Source: Legionella gresilensis
Lineage (GTDB): Bacteria; Pseudomonadota; Gammaproteobacteria; Legionellales; Legionellaceae
Assembly: GCF_900639865.1 (NCBI RefSeq)
Contig: NZ_CAAAHX010000003.1
Location: 62,001-126,000 of the forward strand
Direction: 5' to 3'
Length of the DNA: 64,000 bases
Part shown: positions 1 to 10,044 of the stretch, in pieces
How the letters are laid out: each line of letters opens with the position of its first letter
Position numbering within the stretch: position 1 is the first letter of the stretch
The notes under the pieces: generated by a model
Seen by the model: the letters and a program-made list of their open reading frames with translations, nothing else
Database searches by the model: none
Told to the model about the DNA's origin: nothing
Made by a program: the position numbers and the translations under genes

Positions 1-248
1 GAAAATATAGCTTTTATTGCTAAATCTTTATGAAACTCTACTGGAGTACAAATATCTACTGCCTTTACAGTATTATCAGTAAAGATATCATTGAGATTAT
101 CAGTATACTGACAGTTAAATTTAGCAGCTAGTTCCTGAGATCGTTCAATAATGGGATCGTATAAAACGAATTCATCAATTTGATTTTGTATAAATCCATT
201 TAAATGTTTCAGTGCTTGTTTACCACATCCAATTATAGCGATTTTCAT
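1..248 (-). CDS. Gfo/Idh/MocA-family oxidoreductase, N-terminal part (cut by window edge)
   Basis: The ATG is at 246-248 and the frame stays open to base 1, giving about 82 residues. The protein opens MKIAIIGCGKQALKH, a Rossmann dinucleotide-binding turn. After two beta-alpha units come VLYDP and the AVDICTPVEFHKDLAIKA segment, where Gfo/Idh/MocA enzymes carry the (T/S)P...H motif before the nicotinamide pocket. Members of this family oxidise sugar nucleotides (for example the WlbA/WbpB UDP-GlcNAcA 3-dehydrogenases), inositol or sugars. It lies 18 bases downstream of the UDP-sulfoquinovose synthase gene on the same strand, so a role in surface-sugar synthesis is likely. The substrate cannot be told from this fragment. 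Confidence 0.8.
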   Translation of the reverse strand, partial: MKIAIIGCGKQALKHLNGFIQNQIDEFVLYDPIIERSQELAAKFNCQYTDNLNDIFTDNTVKAVDICTPVEFHKDLAIKAIF

Positions 249-266
249 TTTTATCCTATTTAAACA

Positions 267-1454
267 CTACCACTTAATACCTTTAAAAATAATGTCTTTG
301 CGAATATTGTTTTTATAGCGGTTTACAACTTCAAAAATACTTTGCATAGAATCTTCAGTAAGATAATGAGGTTTTACACCGATATTTTGTAATCCTTGAT
401 AAGCAGGATTGTAATAATGCTCTTCTTTTTCTTTACGTGGATTTTCTATATTTTTAATTTGAACGTTAAAACCAAGGTTATCTCCGACTTTCTTAGTTAA
501 CTCAGCCAACTCATTTGCTGTAAACGTTTCCATAATTTGATTAAATATACGTAACTCACCTGTTTGTACAGGCGTTTTTTCAGACGCATGGACACATTGT
601 AGTGTGTCATTAATATTTAAATAACCGCGTGTTTGGCCACCTTTGCCATAAACAGTTAACGGGTAACCTACGACAGCTTGGGTAATAAAACGATTAATAA
701 TCGTGCCAAAAATTTCGTCATAATTAAAAATGGTTTTCAAACGCTCGTCTATTTGTGATTCTGGTGTATCTATGCCATAGACAGGACCTTGCATTAAATC
801 AGTACATTTAAGATCCCACATACGTACAGCAAACCAAATCAAGTCTGTATCCATAACCTTCGTAGTATGATAAATCGAGCTTGCTTGGCGTGGAAATAAA
901 AACTTATCTTTACGTCCTTTATGCTCTATTTCAAGCCAACCTTCTTCAATATCAATATTAGGCGTACCATACTCGCCCATGGTACCTAGTTTTATTAAAT
1001 GGGTATCTGGCGAAAAATCTCTTAGAGCAAACAAAATATTATTAGTCACTAATAGATTATTCTGAATAGTATTATTTGCGTATTTATAGTTAATTAAAGA
1101 GTATGGCGCTGACGGTTGTTCGGCATAATGAACTACTGTATCAGGAATTCCTGTAAATTGCTGATTTGTAGCCCATTGATAAGTCACATGGCCATTAAAT
1201 AAATTACGCATTATTTCAGGGTCAGCAAGATCGCCAATGACAACTTTTATTTCTTTGCCTGTTAATTCATGCCAAATTTTTGCGCGCTCGATAAGAGATG
1301 GAACTGAATAAAGCATACCTACATCAAGCTCAACACAAGCGTTACGTCTTAAGTAATTATCGACAACTGTTACCTCGTAACCACGATTTGAAAAATACAT
1401 ACAAGTAGGCCAACCTAGATAACCATCTCCACCTAAAATTAAAACATGAGGCAC
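267..1454 (-). CDS. sqdB: UDP-sulfoquinovose synthase-like NAD-dependent epimerase (SQD1/SqdB type)
   Basis: This is an extended short-chain dehydrogenase of 395 residues, the usual SQD1 length. SQD1 enzymes convert UDP-glucose and sulfite to UDP-sulfoquinovose with bound NAD. Visible are the glycine motif G8-x2-G11-x2-G14, the acidic residue D32 in VVDNYLRR, GDLAD at 74-78, the family signature GTMGEYGTPNIDIEEG starting at G157 with the active-site threonine T158, the catalytic pair Y195-x3-K199, and VYGKGGQTRGYL in the C-terminal half. These blocks match plant and cyanobacterial SQD1 closely. The start is GTG, with AGGAG a few bases upstream. It belongs to the minus-strand polysaccharide block with a 4,6-dehydratase and an ABC exporter, which suggests the product goes into a surface glycan. 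No sulfoquinovosyl transferase is seen here. The substrate assignment is inferred from motif identity. Confidence 0.85.
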   Translation of the reverse strand: MPHVLILGGDGYLGWPTCMYFSNRGYEVTVVDNYLRRNACVELDVGMLYSVPSLIERAKIWHELTGKEIKVVIGDLADPEIMRNLFNGHVTYQWATNQQFTGIPDTVVHYAEQPSAPYSLINYKYANNTIQNNLLVTNNILFALRDFSPDTHLIKLGTMGEYGTPNIDIEEGWLEIEHKGRKDKFLFPRQASSIYHTTKVMDTDLIWFAVRMWDLKCTDLMQGPVYGIDTPESQIDERLKTIFNYDEIFGTIINRFITQAVVGYPLTVYGKGGQTRGYLNINDTLQCVHASEKTPVQTGELRIFNQIMETFTANELAELTKKVGDNLGFNVQIKNIENPRKEKEEHYYNPAYQGLQNIGVKPHYLTEDSMQSIFEVVNRYKNNIRKDIIFKGIKW

Positions 1455-1472
1455 TTTACTTCTCCTTAAGAC

Positions 1473-2609
1473 TTATACAATTAACGCAGCATAATTTTTA
1501 TTGACCTCAGATTCGGCTACAGGCACAACTCGCTTAGTAATATTATTCGGTACAGCGCCTTGGTATTTATAACAATCAAGAAGGAAGTGTGAGAGTAAGT
1601 AATCTTTTATCTCTTCTACTGTCATAAACTTTTCACTTGAACTAATGTAAGGCTTGGTGACATTTTTACTAACTAAGGTTTCATAATTGCTATAATCTAT
1701 TTCTTCATACAAGGGAAGCATGGCAGGTTTTACCATAAACATATGTTTAAGTTCATAAGCCCTTTCAGTTTCATCTTGAGTCATTAATTCTTCATAGAGC
1801 TTTTCACCAGGTTTTGTTCCTATATATTCAATTTCAATATCATCTGGATTGCGATCAAATTTAGGAGCCACAAGCTCTATCATGGCTGTCGCTAAATCGA
1901 TGATACGCATCACTGGCATCTTTGTAATAAAAACCTCACCACCTTTAGCTAGTAGTGAAGCTTCAATAACTAACTTAACAGCTTCATCTGCAGTCATGAA
2001 AAACCGCGTCATACGGCTATCTGTAATAGTAATATTTTGACCTTCTTTGATTTGAGAATAGAAAATAGGTAAAACAGAACCTCGGGAACCAATAACATTA
2101 CCAAAACGCGTGCTACTAAAAACAATATTACTAGAACCTTTGATATTACTTGCAGAAGTAATGAGCCGCTCACCTAAAAGCTTAGTTGTACCCATTACAT
2201 TAGTAGAATTAACAGCTTTATCACTACTGGTATAAATTACTCGACTAACAGTTGAAGATTCAATGGCAGCACTAATGACATTAAGTGTGCCTTCAGCATT
2301 AGTTCGTACGGCTTCAAAGGGACTTTGCTCGCTGATAATAACGTGCTTCATTGCTGCTGTATGGAGGATAATATCTGCATTACGAGCGAGATACTTAAGT
2401 CTATCTAAATCTCTAATATCAGCAAAAAAACCATTATAGCGAGATTCTTTCCGATGTTTTTCATTCAAATAGAATAATTCAGATTCATTATTATCGAGCG
2501 CTTTTACTTCTTTGACATTCAATTGCAATAATTTTGAAGTTAAGACACAGCCAATTGTTCCTGCAGCACCGGTAATGAGAACCCTCTTTCCTTTATATAC
2601 TTGTTCCAT
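1473..2609 (-). CDS. UDP-N-acetylhexosamine 4,6-dehydratase-like polysaccharide biosynthesis protein (FlaA1/CapD family)
   Basis: At 378 residues this has the size of the single-domain, soluble Polysacc_synt_2 enzymes such as PseB/FlaA1 and FnlA; the membrane domain of WbpM-type proteins is absent. The NAD(P) motif GAAGTIG is at 14-20. The characteristic segment SSDKAVNSTNVMGTTK starts at S128, with D130, K131 and M139-x3-K143; in this family methionine replaces the tyrosine of the SDR YxxxK motif. AAMKHV near residue 85 is also typical. These enzymes make 4-keto-6-deoxy sugar nucleotides for LPS, capsule or flagellin glycans. It is 18 bases upstream of the sqdB-like gene and in the same direction. 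Whether it acts as a 5-inverting or retaining dehydratase cannot be read directly. Confidence 0.85.
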   Translation of the reverse strand: MEQVYKGKRVLITGAAGTIGCVLTSKLLQLNVKEVKALDNNESELFYLNEKHRKESRYNGFFADIRDLDRLKYLARNADIILHTAAMKHVIISEQSPFEAVRTNAEGTLNVISAAIESSTVSRVIYTSSDKAVNSTNVMGTTKLLGERLITSASNIKGSSNIVFSSTRFGNVIGSRGSVLPIFYSQIKEGQNITITDSRMTRFFMTADEAVKLVIEASLLAKGGEVFITKMPVMRIIDLATAMIELVAPKFDRNPDDIEIEYIGTKPGEKLYEELMTQDETERAYELKHMFMVKPAMLPLYEEIDYSNYETLVSKNVTKPYISSSEKFMTVEEIKDYLLSHFLLDCYKYQGAVPNNITKRVVPVAESEVNKNYAALIV

Positions 2610-2709
2610 GTACTTCCTTTAATAAAGCAACTCCAAATTCGCGTAAAAACAGTAACATAAATTACTCATTAAAGCTAGAAAGTAAGCTTTAAAAAATTTA
2701 ATAACCATA

Positions 2710-3369
2710 TTAAGCTAATGTCCTATACAAACTAGCTATTTCTTCGATAGTATTGACTTTAGTTGCTGAGCTGCCACTCAAAAAAACACCCTGAGTACAA
2801 AATTCTCGTATTAAACCAATACTATGGGAAACCATAATAATACCTTTAGATTCAGCTTTCTGATTGAAGATTTGTTTACATTTTTTTCTAAAAGTCACAT
2901 CTCCTACAGCTAAGGCTTCATCAACGATGTAAAAATCAAAATCAAAAGCCATAGATAAACCAAAGGCTAAGCGTGACCGCATTCCAGAACTGTAAGTTTG
3001 CATAGGCATATCAAAATAATGACCAATTTCAGCAAAATCTTGGACGAAATTTATTTTATGTTTTGTTTCATCCCTATCTGTCATAAAAAGCCGACAGACA
3101 AATTTTACATTCTCCCGTCCGGTTAAATTACCAATAAATCCTCCTGCTACCCCTACAGGCCAAGATAAGCTACTAGTAATATTCACAACTCCACTACTGG
3201 GCTTTTCTATACCACATAAAATACGCAACAAGGTTGACTTACCTGCGCCGTTTGGTCCCATTAGTGCAATTCTTTCACCAGGTTCTATGCATAAAGATAA
3301 ATTATTAAATACAGTATGCTTTTTTCCTTGTACTTTGTAATGTTTGCTAATATTTATTGCTTCGATCAT
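2710..3369 (-). CDS. Polysaccharide export ABC transporter, ATP-binding subunit (KpsT/Wzt type)
   Basis: This is a 219-residue ABC ATPase with Walker A GPNGAGKST (38-46), the signature YSSGMRSRLAFGLS, Walker B FYIVDEALAVGD and the H-loop SHS. The short length and the YSSGM signature are typical of KpsT/Wzt/TagH-type ATPases that power export of capsule, O antigen or teichoic acids through an ABC-2 permease. It lacks the C-terminal carbohydrate-binding domain of long Wzt proteins such as E. coli O9a, so export would not depend on recognition of a modified chain end by this subunit. Its ATG overlaps the stop of the permease gene by four bases (ATGA), which indicates translational coupling. Confidence 0.92.
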   Translation of the reverse strand: MIEAINISKHYKVQGKKHTVFNNLSLCIEPGERIALMGPNGAGKSTLLRILCGIEKPSSGVVNITSSLSWPVGVAGGFIGNLTGRENVKFVCRLFMTDRDETKHKINFVQDFAEIGHYFDMPMQTYSSGMRSRLAFGLSMAFDFDFYIVDEALAVGDVTFRKKCKQIFNQKAESKGIIMVSHSIGLIREFCTQGVFLSGSSATKVNTIEEIASLYRTLA

Positions 3370-4184
3370 CGCTGCTCAATTTCAATCATTATTTTTTGGT
3401 ATAAAGCGAGGTAAAGTGCTAACCCAATCGCCAGTGTAATTAATGAGAATTTAAATAAATATGCGCTAGAAGCATAGGAAGTAAAAGAGAAAGGTGCACT
3501 AAAATTTTCTCGGGCTAACTCAATAAACTGAAAAACAGGATTATACAAGGCTATATTTCTTATAGGCTTAGGTAGCATATCTGCACTAAAAAAAACCCCT
3601 GAAAAAATGTAAGACATACGGTTAAAAATCATAACGACGGTAACCATAAAATTGAAGAAAAAACAAGCGATAGCTATTATTAAGGAGATTCCTAAAATAA
3701 ACCCTACAAAAGTAGCTGTATTAAATAGTAAAGATGAAAAATTATAAAGCGTCCATTTTAAATTGAACCAACTAAATCCGGTCAGCAAAATTAGGAAAAC
3801 AAACACTGAAATTACAAATTCACTAATAATTTTAGCTAAAATCGGATCTAAAGGTTTAATTTGTCGAAACAAATAAAAACCTTTGTTCCCTTTAATACTT
3901 CCCCGACTACTATTTATAGTATTTCGAAATAAAAGAAACGGAATAATACCTAATAAAATAAATAAAGGTATAGGAATTTGAGTGTGAATATTTCGATTGA
4001 GCATCAGACGAATTAATAACCATATAGCAATATGTGTTATAGGTTCTAATATTACCCATATAATGCCAAGTGAGCGCTCTGTATTTACTGTTTTAATAAA
4101 CTTCTTTTGAATATCACGAATAACTAGAGCAAAAACTGAAGCATGCATTACTTGCCATGAATAACGCATTGAATGACTAGTCAT
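3366..4184 (-). CDS. Polysaccharide export ABC transporter permease (KpsM/Wzm, ABC-2 type)
   Basis: This inner-membrane permease has about six hydrophobic segments and the N-terminal amphipathic stretch LVIRDIQKKF that precedes the first membrane helix in KpsM/Wzm proteins. The frame is open back to a TTG at 4232, but the ATG at 4182-4184 follows a GAGAA motif and gives 272 residues, nearer to the family norm, so that start was chosen. It pairs with the downstream ATPase gene, with which it overlaps by four bases. Together they would carry a lipid-linked or completed glycan across the inner membrane. No Wza/Wzb/Wzc or KpsC/S/D/E partners are visible; they may lie beyond the left edge. Confidence 0.88.
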   Translation of the reverse strand: MTSHSMRYSWQVMHASVFALVIRDIQKKFIKTVNTERSLGIIWVILEPITHIAIWLLIRLMLNRNIHTQIPIPLFILLGIIPFLLFRNTINSSRGSIKGNKGFYLFRQIKPLDPILAKIISEFVISVFVFLILLTGFSWFNLKWTLYNFSSLLFNTATFVGFILGISLIIAIACFFFNFMVTVVMIFNRMSYIFSGVFFSADMLPKPIRNIALYNPVFQFIELARENFSAPFSFTSYASSAYLFKFSLITLAIGLALYLALYQKIMIEIEQR

Positions 4185-4267
4185 AGCTAAGTTCTCAAAT
4201 AACTTAAAAGGCTGTAACGCTAGCAACGGCAATAGCTGCTAGCATTAAAATACATCAGCAGCTAAAT

Positions 4268-4492
4268 TTATTGGCAAACAAGAATGTTAGCTTCATCGTC
4301 ATCGTCATCATGACCAACAAAAGCGATAATACCACCAATAACTGCTGCAACTAAAACACCAGCTGCTATCCAACCTGGAGACCAAGACCATCTAGGAGCT
4401 ACTGGTCCAGCAGCAAAGGCAACAGAATTAGCCAGAGCAATGAACAATCCTAATGTAAACTTATTTATAATTTTAGATAATATTGTTTTCAT
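4268..4492 (-). CDS. Small single-pass membrane protein with acidic tail, unknown function
   Basis: An ATG at 4492 is preceded by AAGGATGAAGGG, a far better ribosome site than anything before the upstream ATG at 4522, so the protein is read as 74 residues. It has a signal peptide ending in SVAFA-AGP, a Trp/Pro-rich stretch (PRWSWSPGW), one membrane segment (AAGVLVAAVIGGIIAFVG), then HDDDDD and a short tail ending in Cys-Gln. No family was recognised. It sits directly upstream of the polysaccharide permease gene on the same strand, so it may be the first gene of that operon. Similar small signal-plus-anchor proteins occur widely, and a role in export is only a guess. Confidence 0.6.
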   Translation of the reverse strand: MKTILSKIINKFTLGLFIALANSVAFAAGPVAPRWSWSPGWIAAGVLVAAVIGGIIAFVGHDDDDDEANILVCQ

Positions 4493-4660
4493 CCCTTCAT
4501 CCTTGTTTATGAAAAAATTCATAGCTTTATCAAAGCATTCGCCACGTTTGAATAATAACAGTACTTATTTTCAATATCAATCAAATTCTTATTATAAATG
4601 GCTGCCTTGTTTTTAATGTAACCATTTGATTTAATAAATTTATTTTGTTGTTTTTAATTT

Positions 4661-5335
4661 TTACTTCATGGCAAATATTGCCTCAGTAAATTGTCGACGC
4701 AGGTAAAAACCACGTGGTAAAGTGAGAATTTTACTACCTTCACTATTGAAACCATAACAAAGCGATCGGGCATTTGCAGCTTTAGGACGAACTTGCAAAT
4801 ACTGACCTAACGTTGCATCAATTTCTTCTAAACGACCTATGCCTATCATAGTTGTTAATTCAAGCCAATCTTCTTTTAAAATAGCTTCCTCTGCAGCTGT
4901 CGGAGACCAAAGATAAGCATGGCCAATGCGACGCTCTTCAAAAGGAATTTCGCGGGCGCCTTCAACTGGAATCCAAAGAATACGTTTCAGCTTTTTGTAA
5001 CACTCTGAACTAAGCCAGTTTTGCTGATGAACCGTTAAAAGCGGGATAGTTGTAATAAAAGTAGACTCAGCAGGTTTACCCAGTGCATTAAAAGGTATTG
5101 TTTTTAATTCCACGCCTAGATGCATAAAATCAGGTAAGGCTTTAGTGCCTGCCGTAGCACCTAAAATAATTTCAATTGCGAGGCCCGCCCAACCTTTTCG
5201 TCTTGATTGGTCTTTAGGAATAGTAGTTTGAATTAAGTTTGCAAGTTGAGCAAAACTGATGCCTTCAATTTGAAGGCATCGAGCAAGTAATTCTTTTTCA
5301 TTAATCGGTGGTACTTTTAATAAGTGCCCGCTCAT
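4661..5335 (-). CDS. mutH: DNA mismatch repair endonuclease MutH
   Basis: This 224-residue protein matches MutH along its whole length (E. coli 229). MutH nicks the unmethylated strand at hemimethylated GATC sites when activated by MutS-MutL. The catalytic residues are all present: E55 in GLAIEIILGA, D69 in LPDF, and E76 and K78 in GVELKT. The C-terminal PRGFYLRRQFTEA segment is also typical. The start overlaps the end of the upstream channel gene by 35 bases, and the N-terminus aligns well with other MutH proteins, so the overlap is probably real. MutH implies Dam-directed mismatch repair in this organism; mutS, mutL and dam are not in the window. Confidence 0.95.
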   Translation of the reverse strand: MSGHLLKVPPINEKELLARCLQIEGISFAQLANLIQTTIPKDQSRRKGWAGLAIEIILGATAGTKALPDFMHLGVELKTIPFNALGKPAESTFITTIPLLTVHQQNWLSSECYKKLKRILWIPVEGAREIPFEERRIGHAYLWSPTAAEEAILKEDWLELTTMIGIGRLEEIDATLGQYLQVRPKAANARSLCYGFNSEGSKILTLPRGFYLRRQFTEAIFAMK

Positions 5336-8276
5336 ATTTTTTTTCTTTTAATTCTTGTTCTTCTAATTCTTTTAATTGCACACTAATTGGTGGTATGGGT
5401 GGCTTAATACCAGCCTTTCTAAATTGCTCCATAATAGCAAACAACACATTAGAGCGTACTTCAAAACGCGTATGCGTTTGTACATTAATAAAGTAACGTA
5501 CTTCAAATTCAATTAAAGCTTCATCAATTTTTTTCAAAAAAACTTGGGCTGGTGGTTCGCTAACAATTTCATGACTCGTTGCTAATACATCTAAAATTAA
5601 CTGTTGTACAACACTAGGATCGTCAGCACGACTTACTTTGATAGGAACAACCGTCCTAATAATGCTATCTTGATGTGTCCAGTTGGTAAAGGGTTTATTA
5701 AACGTTTCAGCATTAGGAATTAATACCTCCATATTATCCCAAGAAGAAACGCGCATTGAGCGTATACCGATGTGTGACACTCGTCCTTCGTAATTTCCCA
5801 AAGTAATTAAATCCCCTTCTCTTACCGGACGTTCAATAAGCAACATAATACCACCGACAATATTGCTTGCAAAATCACGCAGTCCAAAGCCCATACCTAC
5901 AGCAAGACCACCAATAACCATAGACATGCCACTAAAATCAAAGCCTAATACTCGTAGCGTAATAATACTACCTATTAAAATAACCGCATATTGAGTAAAG
6001 ACAGCCAAACTATTGCGAATACCAGCATCACGCGTGCTCCGATATAACCATCGATAGCAAAATTCCCGCGTCCATTTAGCAACCCAATAAAAAACAGCAA
6101 GCACAATAAAAAACTCAACAAGACTTACTGATGTGATATGAATACCAGAGATATTGACTAACGGATATTCACTAATACGCTGTAATTTTGCCAGCATCAT
6201 GGAGTCAGATAGCCAACCAAATAACTGACAAAACACAACGAGCGAACAGATTAACAGAAGCACTCTTAAAACTTTATCAACCGGTTTTAAAATAACCTCT
6301 ATCCACAACCAGCCGTTTGTGGAATTAGAAATCATCCATTCCGATATAAGTTCCAAAGCATCAAATAATAAACCACGAATTACAATGTAACTGGTAATAA
6401 TAAAGAGCACTTGAACTTGATACCTACTCATAGTCCAAGCCAGATTGATATAACCTATTAAACCTATAATTGCGGTAACAAGTAAGGTAAGTGGCGTTAA
6501 CACCATTAATATCATTACCGCATTGCGTACATAGCGTTTTTTAGTTTTTAAAACGGGGTAAAGAAGATGAGAAATCACCTCTTTACTTTTCAAAACTAAA
6601 AGAGAAACCGCGACCAAAAACAACATGAAAAGACGGTTAAAAATATCTTGCAAAATTAGTGGGAGGGGCAACTGGTAACTAAATACCATAAAAGCAGTAG
6701 TCCAGCCACCTGCTAATAACAACCATTTAACGCGATAGTATAATTTGACATCTTTACCAGATGAATCACTAATACGTTCCAGTAATATTAGACGGGCAAC
6801 TAACAAAACAGTTCGAAAAGATAACCAAACTAAAATAAGATTAAATAAAAGCTGATAATTACTAAAGGGAACTTTATTAAGATAGAGCACAACAAATAAA
6901 AAACCACTTAAAGCCAAATAAGGCATGTTGCGACTAACTAACGTCAAAATTCCATCATATAAATGACCAGAAAGCCTAGATCGCTCTTTATCTTGAGTTA
7001 AACGTTTTAATAAATGATGCAAAAAGTAAAATCCAGCTGCTGCAACCATTAATGTAATCCAAATAAGGACAGCAGGAAAGGTATCTTGCCATAGGTAATT
7101 GTCACGTGTTTTAAAGGTTAATGATTTTATATAATTATAAAATTGCATGGGTATACGTGATAATTCATGCATAATAGTTGGCCAACTATCAATACGATAT
7201 TCTGATAAGCTTTGCCTTACTGATAATTGTTTTTTTAATTCCTGCTGATGATTTTCTAAATCTTCTTGCAAGGTTTGTTCTTGAATTGTTATATCAGCAA
7301 TACGCTTATTAATAATTTTAATTAAGGTGGTAAACTGCTGCTTAATATTAGATTCAGTAAGATGACGCTGCTCAGCATCTAACATGTTCACCATCTTTTT
7401 TAAAGCTTGCTCCATATCTGACAGCTGTGAGATAGTATTTTTATAAACATCAGTGACAGTTTGCAACGTACGAATATCAGGCGTTTTTAATAACTCATAA
7501 TCAGCCTTGCTTAATTTCCTCTGCAAATTAAGACTTGCTATTTTGTGTTGAGTAAGATTAATGACTTGGTTGTTTAATAATAATCTTGCTTCAAGCAAAT
7601 AAGTAGTTTTACTATTGTTTTCAGCTTTAATTTTTTGCTGCAGCGCTAAGCTATTTTCATATAATTTATCAAGGGATTGATTTAATTTATCTTCTTGGGC
7701 GTGTAAGTCATTTAAATGTTGTCGCATTTCTGCTTTTGACTTCCAAAGATCAAGCTTTTGTCTTTGTTCTAATAATAAATCCTGATAACGAGTTGCTAAA
7801 TTTAAGTTTTCATTAATGAGTTCTATTGTTTTTTTATTTACTTCATTTAGCGCGTTAATTCTCTCAATTTTAGCTTGCGAATTAATTTGAGGAGAATCAG
7901 ACACAGGGAATTGCTGAAGCTGTTTAAGACGCAAACCAAAATCTGCTTGAAGTTTCTTTTGAGTTATTAAAAAACTCTCAAGGCTTGTAATTTTTGCTTT
8001 ATTTAAAGCAATTAAAGCTTCATTTTGTTGAATCCGTTTTGAATAATCTTCTTCATTTGTAGGTGAGTTAAATAATTTAGCTTCACTAATAACTAAACTT
8101 AAATTCGTTTTTTCTTGCGTTAAATATTCAATGAGTTTGCTGGAATTAGTAGTGGATGACCGTGCAGAAGCAATTGCAGTACTCATTAATAAGATTACTG
8201 CAATCCATAACCAACTCCTTAGTATTGCATAATATCCTTTTGGTATTTTATTTGGATATTGATAAGTTAGGTGCAA
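5301..8276 (-). CDS. MscK/KefA-like mechanosensitive channel with long periplasmic coiled coil
   Basis: This is a very long MscS-superfamily protein (991 residues from the TTG at 8276). A hydrophobic signal segment (about residues 20-38, ending ASA) is followed by roughly 320 residues of Gln/Lys/Leu-rich coiled coil, then a multi-helix membrane region from about 400 to 780. The MscS pore and beta domain begins at [14 protein letters not shown] (789), followed by ERPVREGD and a charged C-terminal tail. This layout matches MscK/MscM-type channels that release solutes under hypo-osmotic stress. The start is uncertain: no ATG occurs in frame before the signal segment, and the TTG lies inside the end of aspS (29-base overlap). 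The 3' end overlaps mutH. Confidence 0.88.
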   Translation of the reverse strand: MHLTYQYPNKIPKGYYAILRSWLWIAVILLMSTAIASARSSTTNSSKLIEYLTQEKTNLSLVISEAKLFNSPTNEEDYSKRIQQNEALIALNKAKITSLESFLITQKKLQADFGLRLKQLQQFPVSDSPQINSQAKIERINALNEVNKKTIELINENLNLATRYQDLLLEQRQKLDLWKSKAEMRQHLNDLHAQEDKLNQSLDKLYENSLALQQKIKAENNSKTTYLLEARLLLNNQVINLTQHKIASLNLQRKLSKADYELLKTPDIRTLQTVTDVYKNTISQLSDMEQALKKMVNMLDAEQRHLTESNIKQQFTTLIKIINKRIADITIQEQTLQEDLENHQQELKKQLSVRQSLSEYRIDSWPTIMHELSRIPMQFYNYIKSLTFKTRDNYLWQDTFPAVLIWITLMVAAAGFYFLHHLLKRLTQDKERSRLSGHLYDGILTLVSRNMPYLALSGFLFVVLYLNKVPFSNYQLLFNLILVWLSFRTVLLVARLILLERISDSSGKDVKLYYRVKWLLLAGGWTTAFMVFSYQLPLPLILQDIFNRLFMLFLVAVSLLVLKSKEVISHLLYPVLKTKKRYVRNAVMILMVLTPLTLLVTAIIGLIGYINLAWTMSRYQVQVLFIITSYIVIRGLLFDALELISEWMISNSTNGWLWIEVILKPVDKVLRVLLLICSLVVFCQLFGWLSDSMMLAKLQRISEYPLVNISGIHITSVSLVEFFIVLAVFYWVAKWTREFCYRWLYRSTRDAGIRNSLAVFTQYAVILIGSIITLRVLGFDFSGMSMVIGGLAVGMGFGLRDFASNIVGGIMLLIERPVREGDLITLGNYEGRVSHIGIRSMRVSSWDNMEVLIPNAETFNKPFTNWTHQDSIIRTVVPIKVSRADDPSVVQQLILDVLATSHEIVSEPPAQVFLKKIDEALIEFEVRYFINVQTHTRFEVRSNVLFAIMEQFRKAGIKPPIPPISVQLKELEEQELKEKKYERALIKSTTD

Positions 8277-10032
8277 GACGAATTCCCAATTCAGTAAGTT
8301 GAGCTTGGCCTATAGGTGTAGGCGCATTAGTTAAAAGGCATGAAGCCGATTGAGTTTTAGGAAATGCAATTACATCTCGTATAGAGGAAGAATTTGTTAG
8401 CAACATTGCTAACCTGTCAATTCCTAAAGCTATACCGCCATGTGGAGGGCAACCAAATTGTAATGCATCAAGTAAAAAACCAAATTTATCTTTAGCTTCT
8501 TGTTCTGTAATACCTATTAAATCAAAAACAGTTTGTTGTAATTCTGGCTGATGTATTCTAATAGAGCCACCACCAATTTCATAGCCATTAATGACAATAT
8601 CATAAGCTTTGGCCAACGTTTTAGTTGGGGCATTCACTAAAGCTTCCTTATCGAGCTCTCTAGGCGATGTAAAAGGATGATGCATAGGTTGTAAAGCTTG
8701 TGTGTTAGGATCAACTTCAAACATTGGCCAATCAACTATCCAAAGTAATTGCCAGCCTGCTTCAACTAATCCACAATCATGACCTACCTTTATCCTTAAT
8801 GCACCCATTGACTCATTAACGATAGAGGATTTATCAGCACCAAAAAATAAAACATCACCCGTTTGCGCATCTAATCTATCTAAAATCGAATTAACTATAT
8901 CTTCGGATAAAAATTTTAGAATTGGTGACTGTAATCCAGCCATACCCTGTGCTCTATCATTAACTTTAATATAAGCCAGGCCTTTAGCCCCATAAATTCC
9001 TACAAAAGTTGCATAATCATCTAATTCTTTGCGACTTAATTTAATGCCATTTGGTAATCTTAGTGCGACTACGCGGCCATCTGTACTATTTGCTGCACTG
9101 GCAAACACTTTAAACTCAGAATCTTTCACTAAATCGGCGATATCAGTAAGCTCTAATGGAATACGTAAATCTGGTTTATCGCTGCCAAAACGACGCATAG
9201 CTTCTGCATAACTCATTTTAGGTAAAGGCAGTGGCAAATCAATTTGTAAAATGTCTTTAAACACTTTCACTAGCATTTCTTCAATGACATGTTGTACTGC
9301 ATGTTCATCAATAAATGACATTTCAAGATCAAGCTGAGTAAACTCAGGTTGCCTATCTGCTCTTAAATCCTCATCGCGAAAACAACGTACAATTTGATAG
9401 TATTTATCAAATCCTGACATCATTAGTAACTGTTTAAATAATTGGGGCGACTGCGGTAAAGCATAAAACGAACCTGGGTGAACGCGTGATGGCACTAGAT
9501 AATCTCTAGCACCTTCAGGAGTAGCCTTTGTTAACATAGGCGTTTCGATATCTAAAAAACCTTGGGTATTTAAATATTCACGAATACATTTAATTAAATT
9601 ATGTCTTAAAATTAAATTCTTCTGCATATCTGGGCGACGCAGGTCTAAATAACGGTATCGGTAACGTAAATCTTCGCTTATTGATTGATATTCATCAGGT
9701 AAAAATGGCGGTATCTGAGATTGATTAAGAATCTCAAGCTCAAAACCTAAAATTTCAATTTGGCCAGTAGCCATCTTAGGATTAATCATGCCTGCAGGGC
9801 GAGCTCGTACTTTACCCTTTACATAAATTACAAATTCATGACGTAATTTTTCTGCTATTTTAAATATTTCTGCTAACTCTGGCTCATATACGACCTGCAC
9901 CAATCCAGTGCGATCCCGAATATCTAAGAAAATAACGCCACCATGATCACGACGATTATGAACCCAACCACAAATACTTACAGTTTGGTCTATCATTGTT
10001 TCATTAATTTTTGCACAATAATGTGATCGCAT
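8248..10032 (-). CDS. aspS: Aspartyl-tRNA synthetase, probably non-discriminating
   Basis: This is a bacterial-type AspRS of 594 residues: N-terminal OB-fold anticodon domain, class II catalytic core with the inserted GAD domain, and motif 3 [12 protein letters not shown] near the C-terminus. [18 protein letters not shown] (motif 2 region) and [12 protein letters not shown] are also family blocks. The anticodon-domain segment has H30 in RRDHGG, as in the non-discriminating AspRS of Pseudomonas aeruginosa, where the corresponding His together with a Gly in the next loop allows charging of tRNA-Asn. If so, Asn-tRNA would be finished by the GatCAB amidotransferase. It is last but one in a minus-strand run with the fmdB and DUF502 genes. 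Confidence 0.96.
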   Translation of the reverse strand: MRSHYCAKINETMIDQTVSICGWVHNRRDHGGVIFLDIRDRTGLVQVVYEPELAEIFKIAEKLRHEFVIYVKGKVRARPAGMINPKMATGQIEILGFELEILNQSQIPPFLPDEYQSISEDLRYRYRYLDLRRPDMQKNLILRHNLIKCIREYLNTQGFLDIETPMLTKATPEGARDYLVPSRVHPGSFYALPQSPQLFKQLLMMSGFDKYYQIVRCFRDEDLRADRQPEFTQLDLEMSFIDEHAVQHVIEEMLVKVFKDILQIDLPLPLPKMSYAEAMRRFGSDKPDLRIPLELTDIADLVKDSEFKVFASAANSTDGRVVALRLPNGIKLSRKELDDYATFVGIYGAKGLAYIKVNDRAQGMAGLQSPILKFLSEDIVNSILDRLDAQTGDVLFFGADKSSIVNESMGALRIKVGHDCGLVEAGWQLLWIVDWPMFEVDPNTQALQPMHHPFTSPRELDKEALVNAPTKTLAKAYDIVINGYEIGGGSIRIHQPELQQTVFDLIGITEQEAKDKFGFLLDALQFGCPPHGGIALGIDRLAMLLTNSSSIRDVIAFPKTQSASCLLTNAPTPIGQAQLTELGIRLAPNLSISK

Positions 10033-10044
10033 GGGACACCTATT

